Origin: Treponema sp.
GTDB lineage: Bacteria; Spirochaetota; Spirochaetia; Treponematales; Treponemataceae
Direction: 5' to 3'
DNA length: 38,676 bases
Assembly: GCA_024402635.1 (NCBI GenBank)
Contig: JAKSTJ010000024.1
Coordinates: forward strand, 1 to 38,676
Within the stretch, counting starts at the first letter, position 1. Each line of letters begins with the position of its first letter. The notes beneath the pieces are model-generated. The model made no database searches. It saw nothing but the letters and a program-made list of their open reading frames with translations, and was not told the origin of the DNA. Shown here piece by piece: positions 25,710 through 34,870 of this stretch. A program made the position numbers and the translations under genes.

Positions 25710-26210
25710 TTAAATAAATAAGGCTTCTGGAAAAATAAAATGTAATGCAGCAATAATAATTGTACAGAATCCTAAAATAGTAACATTTTTTATAAAAAGA
25801 ACATTTAAGACTTCTGGAATAAACTCAATTGAACTTTTACTAAAATAAAGATTTAACAAAATTGAAAAACCAGAAACCAGTCCAAAAACAGCAGGAAAGA
25901 AATCTGCAAAAATAATTACACCAGATTTTACTACAACAAATAATTTGAACAACCCTACAATAAAAGCAAGAATTCCAACAACAAGACGGAAGGTTTTATT
26001 TGTAAAAATTTCACTGCTGGAAATTTTATTTTCCATATTTTTTATTGAAGCTTTTTTCTTCTTTTTTGAATCGTTTTCGTTAAGTTCATCAATAGATTCT
26101 GCTTTTTCTTCAGCAAGAATAAGATTTGTTGATTTACCTTTTCCAAGAGAAATAAGTACAAGTCCTGCCAAAGTATTTAATAAAACCGACAGCAAATAAA
26201 ACTGAAACAT
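25710..26210 (-). CDS. Multi-pass membrane protein of unknown function, 166 aa
   Basis: About four hydrophobic segments are visible: 3-22, 78-96, 98-120 and 138-160. A charged cytoplasmic-looking loop (about 25-65, with KKKKK) separates the first from the rest. No family recognised. A TAGGAG SD gives ATG 26210. It is spaced 9 and 17 bases from its operon neighbours. Confidence 0.75.
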   Translation of the reverse strand: MFQFYLLSVLLNTLAGLVLISLGKGKSTNLILAEEKAESIDELNENDSKKKKKASIKNMENKISSSEIFTNKTFRLVVGILAFIVGLFKLFVVVKSGVIIFADFFPAVFGLVSGFSILLNLYFSKSSIEFIPEVLNVLFIKNVTILGFCTIIIAALHFIFPEALFI

Positions 26211-26219
26211 AAAAAACTC

Positions 26220-26762
26220 CTAATGCCGAATTATTGTAGACAATTCTTTTTCTTTCCCATTACAGGATATTATTACATCAACTCTCATTATATCATAATC
26301 GGTTGTTTTTGTCTTTAAATATTCTTCTTCACCGGTAAACAGTATACTTTGAGTTTCCTTTTGTATAAGCTGCTTATCATTATTAATAAAAAAATATTCA
26401 ACAGTTGCAGGAGAAGGATTTGAAACGGGAACTTTTGAAGAAACTTTTATACTTGCATAAACTTCTTCTCCGTAAGAAAAAGCTTGTAATTCATAGATTA
26501 TATTGTCAATTTTTGCATAATTTCTGGAATTATTTATTCCTGTATATACCCAGGTAAATCCTACAAAAAATATAAGTGCAATTAGAATTGAAAGATTTGA
26601 TTTATTTTTGTAGAGAGCCTGAAAGCCCCGAAAAGGTTTTAATTCACCAGAGTAATATTTCTTTACAATATCAGGGGCCTTACTTAATCGTTCTTCCCTA
26701 TTATAGTAATAATGAACAGGAGTTTCACCGTCTAAATGGCCTTCATCAACATCTTCAAACAT
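26220..26762 (-). CDS. Single-pass membrane protein of unknown function, 180 aa
   Basis: The acidic N-terminal cytoplasmic part (1-55, with HYYYNREERLSKAP) is followed by one membrane helix (about 57-75, SILIALIFFVGFTWVYTG) and an extracytoplasmic beta-rich domain (about 85-180) of alternating hydrophobic strands. No family recognised. A good AAAAGG SD precedes the ATG. It is co-oriented and closely spaced with the upstream lipoprotein (11 bases) and downstream membrane protein (9 bases), so the three may form an envelope complex. Confidence 0.7.
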   Translation of the reverse strand: MFEDVDEGHLDGETPVHYYYNREERLSKAPDIVKKYYSGELKPFRGFQALYKNKSNLSILIALIFFVGFTWVYTGINNSRNYAKIDNIIYELQAFSYGEEVYASIKVSSKVPVSNPSPATVEYFFINNDKQLIQKETQSILFTGEEEYLKTKTTDYDIMRVDVIISCNGKEKELSTIIRH

Positions 26763-26773
26763 TTTTAGCCTTT

Positions 26774-27994
26774 TTATTGAATCAAATTATCTATAATGCT
26801 ATCGGTTCTATACCAGGCAACTTTCGGTTTATTTTTATCCATGTAGAATACTGTAATTATACCATCACGAGAAAGATACATATTAAAATACATATTTTCA
26901 TTATGATTGATTTTAAAATTACGTCGAATTAATTTTTGAGATTCACTTTGAATCAATTCAAGACTAAATCCATCGGCAGTTTTAATAATAAAATATTTCC
27001 AGCCATTTGGGGTCATACCAAGAAAATCATAAGGAATTTTATATGTAATTTTACTATAATCAGAAACAATTGATTCTTCATAAGGAGGAATGCTAACTGA
27101 ATCTTCGTAAAGAGAGGTTTCACAATCTAATGGATAAATCAGGGATTGAGTATAGTTAATTCCTGTCTGAACAGAAGAATCATCATCATAAGAAGCATTG
27201 TAATAATCAACTTTAAGATAAACCTTATCAACAGAAGGATCTGGAATAATATTATCAAGAGTCATATACACTTCTGCTCCAGGAGTTTCTGCTCTGATGA
27301 TTGGAACATTTTTATTACTTACAGGAATTGTGTTTTTAAGAAAACCTTCCTTTGCATACCAATATACAATCATACCTTCAATTGTATTGCAGACAACAAC
27401 CAGTTCATCATTATTTGTGATATAAATATTTTTAATACTTGGATACGGACTACCACCATTTCCCTGCTGACCAATATAATCAATAGAGGAACCGTCACGA
27501 GCCATTCTCATTACAACTTGAGTACACAATTGACCGTTTTCATTTTTTTCATAACGTTCTGATGGAAGATTACAAACTGCAAAAATTGTTTTTTCAGAAT
27601 CAACAACAATCTGTCCATTAAAATTAAAAGGATAATTAATTTCCCATGCAGAATAACCGGTAGAACGTTCTGTTTTAGATAAGAGAGTTGCCAGTTCAGA
27701 ATCTTCATTATAAAAAAGAGTCAGCAAATCACCATAGGAATTCATTTCCATAAGTTTATTAGAACAACCGTCCACAAGATAGAAAAATCCATCCTGCATT
27801 GCTATACCATATCTAACATCACCAATACGATTTAAATCATCAGGGGAAACTTGTTCTGTGAAATTTCCATATTCCATTTCGAACAAAACTTTTTCATGCA
27901 TAGACTCAATAGAATCTTTTTTATTACATGCAGATAAAGAAATTGCTATACCTGCTAAAAAAACAAATGCTAATTTTTCAGTTAATTTTTTCAT
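26774..27994 (-). CDS. Lipoprotein with beta-propeller-like body, 406 aa
   Basis: Lipoprotein signal ending LSAC with Cys 23. The body is made of repeating strands with aromatic and Gly/Asp turns (GIAMQDGFFYLVDGCSNKLMEMNSYGDLL, GQIVVDSEKTIFAVCNL, NIYITNNDELVVVCNT, NMYFNMYLSRDGIITVFYM), consistent with a six- or seven-bladed propeller of the NHL/WD type. This is inferred from strand pattern only. Function unknown. It is the first gene of the 27994-to-23811 operon and is divergent from secA. Confidence 0.75.
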   Translation of the reverse strand: MKKLTEKLAFVFLAGIAISLSACNKKDSIESMHEKVLFEMEYGNFTEQVSPDDLNRIGDVRYGIAMQDGFFYLVDGCSNKLMEMNSYGDLLTLFYNEDSELATLLSKTERSTGYSAWEINYPFNFNGQIVVDSEKTIFAVCNLPSERYEKNENGQLCTQVVMRMARDGSSIDYIGQQGNGGSPYPSIKNIYITNNDELVVVCNTIEGMIVYWYAKEGFLKNTIPVSNKNVPIIRAETPGAEVYMTLDNIIPDPSVDKVYLKVDYYNASYDDDSSVQTGINYTQSLIYPLDCETSLYEDSVSIPPYEESIVSDYSKITYKIPYDFLGMTPNGWKYFIIKTADGFSLELIQSESQKLIRRNFKINHNENMYFNMYLSRDGIITVFYMDKNKPKVAWYRTDSIIDNLIQ

Positions 27995-28005
27995 AATACA
28001 ATTAC

Positions 28006-28034
28006 AGTTTAAATATTCATTTTTTACTTGTCAA
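28006..28034 (-). promoter_or_regulatory. Promoter of the lipoprotein-Nudix-neuB operon
   Basis: A perfect TTGACA (28029-28034), a 17-base spacer and TAAACT (28006-28011) on the minus strand give a start a few bases before ATG 27994. The -35 overlaps an 11-bp palindrome (28029-28039). Confidence 0.55.
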
Positions 28035-28039
28035 TGACA
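28029..28039. promoter_or_regulatory. Palindrome TGTCA-A-TGACA in the divergent secA/lipoprotein promoter region
   Basis: A perfect 5+1+5 palindrome covers the -35 of the minus-strand promoter. It could be an operator, but short palindromes are common and a -35 TTGACA contributes half of it. Confidence 0.25.
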
Positions 28040-28089
28040 GAATTAATATAGTAAATTCTATAAAAAGAGATTATAATAAATCATCATAA

Positions 28090-28118
28090 TATAATAGATG
28101 ATTAATCAAATTTAAGGA
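28090..28118 (+). promoter_or_regulatory. -10 box and SD of secA
   Basis: TATAAT at 28090-28095 without a good -35, followed by AAGGA at 28114-28118 and ATG at 28125. A second TATAAT lies at 28072-28077. Confidence 0.45.
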
Positions 28119-28124
28119 AAAAAA

Positions 28125-30953
28125 ATGTTTGTAGATAAAGTATTTACTGCGATTTTCGGTACTCAGAACGACCGTTTCGTAAAAGCCTTAAGACCTATTC
28201 TGGAGAGTGTAAACGCAAAAGAAGAATGGGCAAAATCATTAAAAGCTGAAGAATTTCCAGAACAGACAAAACGCTTAAAAAAAGAACTTGCAGAGGGAAA
28301 AACTCTTGATGATATTCTTCCAGAAGCATTTGCACTTGCAAGAGAAGCTGCATATCGTGTAAGAGGCGAAAGAGCTTATGATGTTCAGATTATGGGTTCT
28401 ATTAACCTTCACATGGGAAGAATTACAGAAATGAAAACTGGTGAAGGTAAAACACTTGTTGCTGTTGCTCCTTCATACTTAAATGCACTTACAGGAAAAG
28501 GCGTTCATGTTGTTACTGTAAATGATTATCTTGCTGGTCGTGATGCTGATACAATGCGTCCTGTTTTCAGTTACCTTGGATTAACAGTTGGTGCAATTCT
28601 TTCTGACATGGACAATGATGCCAGACGTGAAGCATATAATTGTGATATTACATACGGTACAAATAATGAATTCGGTTTTGATTATCTTCGTGATAATATG
28701 CAGATTGATCTTTCAAGAAAAGTTCAAAGAGGATTTAATTTCTGTATCGTTGATGAAATTGACTCTATTTTAATTGATGAAGCAAGAACACCTCTGATTA
28801 TTTCAGGACAAGGTGAAGATGATACATATAAATATCACGAAGTTGATAAATATGTAAATGAATTAAAGGAAGTTGAAAAAGATCCTAAAACTGGAGAATA
28901 TCCAGATGAATCTATGATGACTGCAGAAGAACGTGCAAAAATCGAAGGTGACTATACTATCGATGAAAAATCAAAAAGAGTTTCTTTTACAGCCAAAGGT
29001 ATGAATCACATTGATGAAATCCTTAAAAAACATAATCTTATTAAAGGAAATCTTGTTGATGAAGAAAACTTTGAATTTGCCCATTACTTTACACAGGCAG
29101 TAAGAGCCCATATTTTATATCATATTGATGTAGATTATCTTGTAAGAGACGGAAAAGTTGAAATTATTGATGAATTTACTGGTCGTGTACTTGAAGGCCG
29201 CCGTTATTCAGATGGATTACATCAGGCAATTGAAGCTAAAGAACATATCAGAATTGCACAGCGTAACCGTACAATGGCTACAATTACATTCCAGAACTTC
29301 TTCCGTATGTATGCAAAACTTTCTGGTATGACTGGTACAGCTACTACAGAAGCAGTTGAATTTAATAAAATTTATAAACTTGAAGTAGTTGCAATTCCAA
29401 CAAATCTTCCTGTTGCCCGTAAAGATGAAAATGATGAAGTTTATTTAAACGAAAAAGAAAAATGGGAAGCAATTGCTGAAGAAATTAAAGCAGCTCACGA
29501 TAAAGGACAGCCTGTATTAGTTGGTACAGTTTCTGTAGAAAAATCAGAACACTTATCTGCCCTCCTTACTAGAAAAGGTATTCGCCATGAAGTTTTAAAC
29601 GCAAAGAATCATGCAAGAGAAGCTTTGATTATTGCAGAAGCCGGTGCAAAAGGTGCTGTTACAATTGCTACAAACATGGCTGGTCGTGGTACAGATATTA
29701 AACTTGGTGGAAATCCTGAATTCAGAGCAAGAAAACGTGCTGGTACAAATGCAACAGAAGAACAGTACAGAGCAGCTCTTGAAATTGAAAAAGAAAACTG
29801 GAAAAAAGATTATGAAGAAGTAAAAAATGCTGGTGGTCTTTATGTAATTGGTACAGAACGCCACGAGTCACGTCGAATTGATAATCAGCTTAGAGGTCGT
29901 TCAGGTCGTCAGGGTGATCCAGGCCGTTCAAAATTCTTTATCTCTATGGATGATGACTTAATGAGACTCTTTGGTGGAGAAAGAATGAAAGTCATGATGA
30001 CAAGAATTGGAATGAAACCTGGTGAACCAATTGATCATCCTTGGCTTAACAAAGGTATTGAAAAAGCTCAGACAAAAGTTGAAGACAGAAACTTTGAAAT
30101 TCGTAAACATCTTCTTGACTATGATGATGTATTAAACGAACAGAGATCTGTTATTTACGAACAGCGTGATCAGTTACTTGCAGATGATAATCTTTCTTCT
30201 CGTGTAATGAAAAATGCAACAGATGTTGTAGAAACAATGTTTGAAGAATATGCAGCACAAGCTAAACATAATAAAAATGATAATACTGCATTAAATTCAC
30301 TTGGAGAAAACATCCATAATACTTTTGGATTCCAGTTACCTGCAGAAAGATTGACAAAAGAAGCTGTTCTTGCAGAATTACAGAATGATATTACTGAAAA
30401 AGAAACTCTTGCTGGAAAAGAAAATCTTAATATGTTTATTCGTTATCAATATGTTCAGATTATTGATAAAAAATGGCTTGATCAGCTTGAAGCATTGGAA
30501 GGTTTAAGAGAAGCAGTAAGTTTACGTTCTTATGGATCAAAAAATCCATTGACTGAATATAAAAATGATGGATTTGATATTTTCTATGAAATGCTGGATT
30601 CTATTAGAAATACAGTAATGTCTAGAGTATTTAAAGTAAAAATCCAGTTATCTCCAGAAGCAGCTGAACATAGAAGACAGATGATGGAAGCACAAAATAA
30701 ACAGATGAATGCACAGCATTCTGAAGCATCATCTTCATTTGGAGCACAAGTTGCCAGAAGTGAAGCACAACATTCTGCTCAGTCGTCGTTTAATGGAGCA
30801 CAGGCAAGAAGACAGGCCGCTTCAGGGGCAATGCAGCAGAGAACTCAAGGAGATTCTGTAACAGTCAGAAGAACACTACCAAAAGTTGGACGAAATGATC
30901 CTTGTCCATGTGGAAGTGGTAAAAAATATAAACAGTGTTGTGGTAGTAACTAA
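28125..30953 (+). CDS. secA: Preprotein translocase ATPase SecA, 942 aa
   Basis: SecA is the motor that pushes preproteins through SecYEG. NBD1 has MKTGEGKT (103-110), and the DEAD-like segment reads [20 protein letters not shown]. The preprotein crosslinking domain follows, then [16 protein letters not shown], and NBD2 with [14 protein letters not shown] and [23 protein letters not shown]. The C-terminal linker (about 850-915) is Gln/Ala/Ser-rich, and the tail is the SecB/zinc motif [15 protein letters not shown]. Complete and of normal length. It is convergent with lepB, with which it shares a terminator. Confidence 0.98.
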   Translation: MFVDKVFTAIFGTQNDRFVKALRPILESVNAKEEWAKSLKAEEFPEQTKRLKKELAEGKTLDDILPEAFALAREAAYRVRGERAYDVQIMGSINLHMGRITEMKTGEGKTLVAVAPSYLNALTGKGVHVVTVNDYLAGRDADTMRPVFSYLGLTVGAILSDMDNDARREAYNCDITYGTNNEFGFDYLRDNMQIDLSRKVQRGFNFCIVDEIDSILIDEARTPLIISGQGEDDTYKYHEVDKYVNELKEVEKDPKTGEYPDESMMTAEERAKIEGDYTIDEKSKRVSFTAKGMNHIDEILKKHNLIKGNLVDEENFEFAHYFTQAVRAHILYHIDVDYLVRDGKVEIIDEFTGRVLEGRRYSDGLHQAIEAKEHIRIAQRNRTMATITFQNFFRMYAKLSGMTGTATTEAVEFNKIYKLEVVAIPTNLPVARKDENDEVYLNEKEKWEAIAEEIKAAHDKGQPVLVGTVSVEKSEHLSALLTRKGIRHEVLNAKNHAREALIIAEAGAKGAVTIATNMAGRGTDIKLGGNPEFRARKRAGTNATEEQYRAALEIEKENWKKDYEEVKNAGGLYVIGTERHESRRIDNQLRGRSGRQGDPGRSKFFISMDDDLMRLFGGERMKVMMTRIGMKPGEPIDHPWLNKGIEKAQTKVEDRNFEIRKHLLDYDDVLNEQRSVIYEQRDQLLADDNLSSRVMKNATDVVETMFEEYAAQAKHNKNDNTALNSLGENIHNTFGFQLPAERLTKEAVLAELQNDITEKETLAGKENLNMFIRYQYVQIIDKKWLDQLEALEGLREAVSLRSYGSKNPLTEYKNDGFDIFYEMLDSIRNTVMSRVFKVKIQLSPEAAEHRRQMMEAQNKQMNAQHSEASSSFGAQVARSEAQHSAQSSFNGAQARRQAASGAMQQRTQGDSVTVRRTLPKVGRNDPCPCGSGKKYKQCCGSN

Positions 30954-30965
30954 AATATAACTACG

Positions 30966-31007
30966 AAAAAAAAGAAGTTGTTTATTATAAAACAACTTCT
31001 TTTTTTT
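30966..31007. terminator. Bidirectional terminator between secA and lepB
   Basis: An 18-bp perfect stem (30966-30983 with 30990-31007; core AGAAGTTGTTT) with a six-base loop and A/T tracts on both sides. It ends secA (+) and lepB (-). Confidence 0.88.
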
Positions 31008-31018
31008 TTATTTATTAA

Positions 31019-32734
31019 TTAATTAAAAGAACCAAATCTATTTGCAGGCCAAAATCTGAACATTGGTTTTCCAAGAATAAGTTTTTTATGAACATATTCA
31101 GGTTCCATCATTGACATATATTCTAAAGACATTGAATCATTCTCAGCAAGTTTAACTGAAGATTTAGTATACTTATGACGCATATCTAAAGAATTAAATC
31201 TATTATCACCCATCATAAAATAACAGTCCTTTGGAATAAACTGAGGATTTCCGTAACTATCATTTGCTGGGAACACAGGCATGTTTCTTTCATCAAGTAA
31301 ATTTTCAATGTATTGTACAGTTACAAAATAATTATTCAAATTTTCAACTACAGATTCATCATTCATCCATTCTGTAGAACTTACATTATCATAAAGGAAC
31401 TGATTAAATTTTAGAACTAAATTTCCAAAATATATTTTTTCCATTACATTCATTTTATAATTTGCTTCAGAATAAATATCACGTTTTTCATCAGCAGAAT
31501 CAATCCAGGAAGTCATGAACTTTCTGAACCAGTCTAAACCACCTTCTTTTGTATAAATCTCTCTGGCAATATTACTGCAATTATCATACAAAGCATGTTG
31601 ATTCAAAGCAGGAATTGCAAAATTACCATTAAACTGTTTATCTTTTAACAAATTTTCCAGTCCTGATACAATTTCTTCTACCTGAATTTTAGCATTATTT
31701 AAATCAAATTGTCTTCTACGTGCTTCAAGTTCCAGCATAACTTTATAATCAGCATTTGAGAAAGGCATAAATTCAATTTTTGATTTTAATTCAGGATTAA
31801 TTTCACTTAAATTCCAGCAGGCAAATTCAGCATCTTTATCAACAGGCTTAAATTCTAAATCATCTTTTGTTCTTGCGTAAAGAACTCCATCCTGCATTAC
31901 AAGCTGTTCACCTTCAATACCTGTAATTCTTTTTACTAAAGGATCCGCTTTTATTTTTCCATTTTCATCTTTATTAAGATTAACAGACATAAACGTAAGC
32001 ATATAAACTAACTGAGAAGTTACACTTTTTACTTCTGATTTTCTGTCCATGCTGTAATGAGGATTTCTAAAAACAACAATATCCCCACGATTATATTTTG
32101 TAAAACAAGGTAATCCAATATCTGTTAAAGGGAATTTTGGTCCACAATTTATTTTAGAAACTGCAACTCTATCTTTAATTAAAAAAGTAGGAACCATAGA
32201 TTCTGAAGGAATTACATAAAGTTGCAAAATAAAAATCTGGATTAATAAAACCATAAATACAGCTTGAACTAAAGCATCGGCCCAATCAACAATTTCAAAT
32301 AAGAGACCTTTTAAGCCTTTAGGATGCTTTTTACAAACTGCAGGTGTTTTCCATTTTTGAGTTAATACTTCAATTCTTTTTGGTGACATTTTTGAAGAAA
32401 GTACCAGAGAAAAAATAAAAGTAATACACCACAAAATAACTGAAATTAAATCATAAGTAAAACTTGTTCCGTAATCACCTGCTCTTCTTAAAACAAAAGA
32501 AAGAAGAAGAATAAATGGTAAATACTGAATTAATTTCAAACTAACAAGCCAGTTTTTTCCATTTTCATTTTTAAGAAACTTAAAAAAAGTAAAGTAAACA
32601 GTTACAGCAGTAAATATTGCAGCAACAGGAAAAGCTGTAAGAGAAATATCCCCATTGAAACTTAAGGATAATAAAGAAAAAAGAATTGAAGAAATCAATT
32701 CAATATAAACATAAATAGTAAATCTTTTTTTCAT
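31019..32734 (-). CDS. lepB: Signal peptidase I family protein with N-terminal membrane domain and large insertion, 571 aa
   Basis: Serine-lysine peptidase (S26) that removes Sec signal peptides. About four membrane helices fill 5-115, and another at about 155-175 precedes the catalytic Ser 179 (IPSESMVPT). The lysine is K268 (LVKRITGIEGE), and the late box is MGDNRFNSLDMRH near 530. Between the Lys box and the MGDN box there are about 200 extra, mostly helical residues; family members such as E. coli LepB are about 320 long. The N-terminal multi-pass region is also extra. All catalytic residues are present, so it should be active. No SD; TATATT lies six bases upstream of ATG. Confidence 0.9.
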   Translation of the reverse strand: MKKRFTIYVYIELISSILFSLLSLSFNGDISLTAFPVAAIFTAVTVYFTFFKFLKNENGKNWLVSLKLIQYLPFILLLSFVLRRAGDYGTSFTYDLISVILWCITFIFSLVLSSKMSPKRIEVLTQKWKTPAVCKKHPKGLKGLLFEIVDWADALVQAVFMVLLIQIFILQLYVIPSESMVPTFLIKDRVAVSKINCGPKFPLTDIGLPCFTKYNRGDIVVFRNPHYSMDRKSEVKSVTSQLVYMLTFMSVNLNKDENGKIKADPLVKRITGIEGEQLVMQDGVLYARTKDDLEFKPVDKDAEFACWNLSEINPELKSKIEFMPFSNADYKVMLELEARRRQFDLNNAKIQVEEIVSGLENLLKDKQFNGNFAIPALNQHALYDNCSNIAREIYTKEGGLDWFRKFMTSWIDSADEKRDIYSEANYKMNVMEKIYFGNLVLKFNQFLYDNVSSTEWMNDESVVENLNNYFVTVQYIENLLDERNMPVFPANDSYGNPQFIPKDCYFMMGDNRFNSLDMRHKYTKSSVKLAENDSMSLEYMSMMEPEYVHKKLILGKPMFRFWPANRFGSFN

Positions 32735-32740
32735 ATACTT

Positions 32741-32746
32741 AATATA
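32741..32746 (-). promoter_or_regulatory. Possible leaderless -10 box of lepB
   Basis: TATATT on the minus strand ends six bases before ATG 32734, with no SD and no clear -35. Weak. Confidence 0.3.
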
Positions 32747-32797
32747 ACAAATTTAAATGAATAAGGAAACAACAAATATATAAACTTCTGGTTAAAC

Positions 32798-32833
32798 AAA
32801 AAAAAGGATCAGAAACATAGTTCCAATCCTTTT
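32798..32833 (-). terminator. Rho-independent terminator after the 70-aa gene
   Basis: Minus-strand stem AAAAGGAT / ATCCTTTT (32826-32833 with 32802-32809), extended by an inner GGAAC / GTTTC pairing and followed by a T-rich run. It lies 15 bases past the stop at 32848. Confidence 0.75.
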
Positions 32834-32847
32834 CCTTATTAAAAATA

Positions 32848-33060
32848 TTAAGCATTTACAGCAACAGGTTCTTTAATTTCTGTTAAGTATCCTGTTCTAA
32901 TACAACTTTCAAAAAGTTCTTTGCTGATATAATCAGTTTTAATATCTTCGTAGCCGTCCATATCACGAACAATTTTTACTACAAAACCATCATTCATCTC
33001 TCTTACGATTGTCATATAATCAGTGTTTTTTCCAATACTCTTAAGTGTGTATTTCTTCAT
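32848..33060 (-). CDS. Small conserved-looking protein of unknown function, 70 aa
   Basis: A 70-residue soluble protein, MKKYTLKSIGKNTDYMTIVREM onwards, with alternating strands and a helix (SKELFESCIRTGYL). A strong GGGGA SD, its own terminator and a palindrome upstream argue that it is a real, independently transcribed gene. No family recognised; size and charge would suit a small regulator or adaptor, but nothing shows that. Confidence 0.75.
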   Translation of the reverse strand: MKKYTLKSIGKNTDYMTIVREMNDGFVVKIVRDMDGYEDIKTDYISKELFESCIRTGYLTEIKEPVAVNA

Positions 33061-33081
33061 TTTTTTCCCCTTTTTAAAATG

Positions 33082-33104
33082 GGTAACATTTATTAAATAT
33101 TACC
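33082..33104. promoter_or_regulatory. 23-bp operator-like palindrome between the 70-aa gene and tatD
   Basis: Arms GGTAACATTT (33082-33091) and AAATATTACC (33095-33104) are inverted with one mismatch around ATT. It lies in the upstream region of the divergent 70-aa gene, about 20 bases before its start. Size and symmetry suit a dimeric repressor or activator site; the RNA could also fold. Confidence 0.45.
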
Positions 33105-33140
33105 GTACAAATTCTTTTAGTATTTAATTTTATTTTCGGA

Positions 33141-33153
33141 TATAATTAAAAAA
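33141..33153 (+). promoter_or_regulatory. Leaderless-type -10 box of tatD
   Basis: A perfect TATAAT (33141-33146) is followed by exactly seven bases and then ATG 33154. No SD; the -35 is weak. Confidence 0.45.
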
Positions 33154-33918
33154 ATGTTAGAAAAAAATTCAAATATTATTTATTATGATGCACATTTTCA
33201 TTATTGCGACTCAATTAATTCTGAAACATTCATAAAAAACAATTATATAAGTGGTTGTACAACTGCACTAAATCAAAAGGACTGGTATTTTCAGGAAACC
33301 TGCGATGAAAAATTTTTTAAATCTTATGGTATTCATCCACAAAATGTAAGCATCAGTAATTTAGAAAATGAACTCACCTTTATAGAGAATCTTATTCATC
33401 AGAATAAACTAAAAATCATCGGTGAAATCGGTTTTGATTTTTTTAATGAAAAAGATAGAAATAATAAAGAGTTACAATCTGTTGTTTTTATTTCCCAAAT
33501 AGAACTGGCAATTAAGTACAATTTACCTGTAATCATTCATTGCAGAAAAGCTAATGAAAAATTATTTGAATATTCAAATCTTCTAAAAAAATTACCTTCA
33601 GTATTATTACATTCATTTATGGGCAATTCTTTAGAAGCGCAAAGTTTATTAAATAAAAACGTAAATTATTTTTTTAGTTTTGGAAAACAAATGATGAACA
33701 ATAATAAAAAAGTAATTGATTGTGTAATTAATCTTCCTATTGAAAAATTATTACTGGAAACTGATGCTCCGTTTCAAACCTTAAAAAATGAAACAAAAAC
33801 ATTGAATACTGATATTACAAAAATATATGATTATGCGCAGAAACTTAGAAATCAGGAAAATGAAGGAGAGTTTTTCAAAATAATAAAAAATAATTATGAA
33901 CAAATGTTTATTATCTGA
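33154..33918 (+). CDS. tatD: TatD-family metal-dependent hydrolase (DNase), 254 aa
   Basis: Amidohydrolase-fold metalloenzyme; family members act as 3'-5' exonucleases or deoxyribonucleases. Metal ligands are visible in order: HFH in YYDAHFHY (near 14-16), Glu in KIIGEIGFDFF, His in PVIIHCRKA, His in VLLHSFMG and Asp in LLLETDAPF. Length is typical. The gene is SD-less with a -10 box seven bases upstream. It is convergent with miaA, with one base between the two stop codons and no terminator in between. Confidence 0.92.
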   Translation: MLEKNSNIIYYDAHFHYCDSINSETFIKNNYISGCTTALNQKDWYFQETCDEKFFKSYGIHPQNVSISNLENELTFIENLIHQNKLKIIGEIGFDFFNEKDRNNKELQSVVFISQIELAIKYNLPVIIHCRKANEKLFEYSNLLKKLPSVLLHSFMGNSLEAQSLLNKNVNYFFSFGKQMMNNNKKVIDCVINLPIEKLLLETDAPFQTLKNETKTLNTDITKIYDYAQKLRNQENEGEFFKIIKNNYEQMFII

Positions 33919-33919
33919 A

Positions 33920-34852
33920 CTAAAAATTGTTTTCTATTAATGAAAAGGCATTATTTATTCTAATATTTTTATCTTTATCTTGAACCAGCCAGTTTATTTT
34001 TACACCTTTTTTTTCCATCATTCTGAACCAGGTTTCCTGTCGTTTTGCAAATTGACGGATTGCTATAAAAAGTTGTTCAAAAAGTTTTTCTTTACTTTCA
34101 ATTTTTCCCTGTAAATATAATGAACAGAATCTATACTCGAGGCCAAGTTTTTCCAGACGTTCCCATTCTATTCCAGAATCGTGAATCGATTGAACTTCAT
34201 CAAGCATTCCATTTTCAAGACGTTCCTTTAATCTATGTGAAATATTTTCCCACATTAATGGTCGAGGTAAAGTTGTTCCTATAATTAGAGGATTAATTTC
34301 AGGCCGTTGTACAGAAGTTGAATCAATTCCCTGTTTTTTTGCTTCGATTATTTCCAGAGCTTTAATTACTCTTTCTTTTTCCTGAAGATCTGCCATTACA
34401 TGAAGATCAGGTTGTTCTTTCAATAACATTTTTCCTAATTCTTCTAACGAAAGTGATTCCAGTTTTTCATGAAGTTCCTTATTTTCAGGAAGAATTACAA
34501 GTTGATAATCTCTTACTATTGCATCAAGATACATCCCAGTTCCACCAACAATTACAGGAAGTTTTCCTCTTGAAGTTATATCTTTAAATGCTTTATAAAA
34601 ATCCTTCTGATAATTGTATACATTATATTCTTCTGGGAGTTCTACAATATCTATTAAATGGTATGGGATTTGTTTTCCTTCAACAATATAATCATCTAAA
34701 TCTTTTCCAGAACCTATATCAAGATATTTATAAGTCTGACGGCTGTCTGCAGAAATTATTTCACCATTAAACTTATTGGCAATTGCAACACCAATTGAAG
34801 TTTTGCCAACTGCAGTAGGTCCTAAAACAATGATACAATTATACATTCCCAC
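33920..34852 (-). CDS. miaA: tRNA dimethylallyltransferase, 310 aa
   Basis: MiaA transfers a dimethylallyl group to N6 of A37 in tRNAs reading UNN codons. P-loop GPTAVGKT (11-18), SADSRQTYKYLDIG (34-47) and VGGTGMYLDAIVRDYQ are clear, and the C-terminal half has RLKERLENGMLDEVQ, LEKLGLEYRF and QFAKRQETWFR. After DIG the family usually reads T-A-K-P; here it is SGKDLDDY, a notable variation near the substrate loop. The start is GTG at 34852 with GGAG six bases upstream; the next ATG is two codons in and worse placed. Last gene of the plsC-HAD-HAD-rlmI operon. Confidence 0.93.
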   Translation of the reverse strand: MGMYNCIIVLGPTAVGKTSIGVAIANKFNGEIISADSRQTYKYLDIGSGKDLDDYIVEGKQIPYHLIDIVELPEEYNVYNYQKDFYKAFKDITSRGKLPVIVGGTGMYLDAIVRDYQLVILPENKELHEKLESLSLEELGKMLLKEQPDLHVMADLQEKERVIKALEIIEAKKQGIDSTSVQRPEINPLIIGTTLPRPLMWENISHRLKERLENGMLDEVQSIHDSGIEWERLEKLGLEYRFCSLYLQGKIESKEKLFEQLFIAIRQFAKRQETWFRMMEKKGVKINWLVQDKDKNIRINNAFSLIENNF

Positions 34853-34870
34853 AGAAAACTCCAGATTTAA

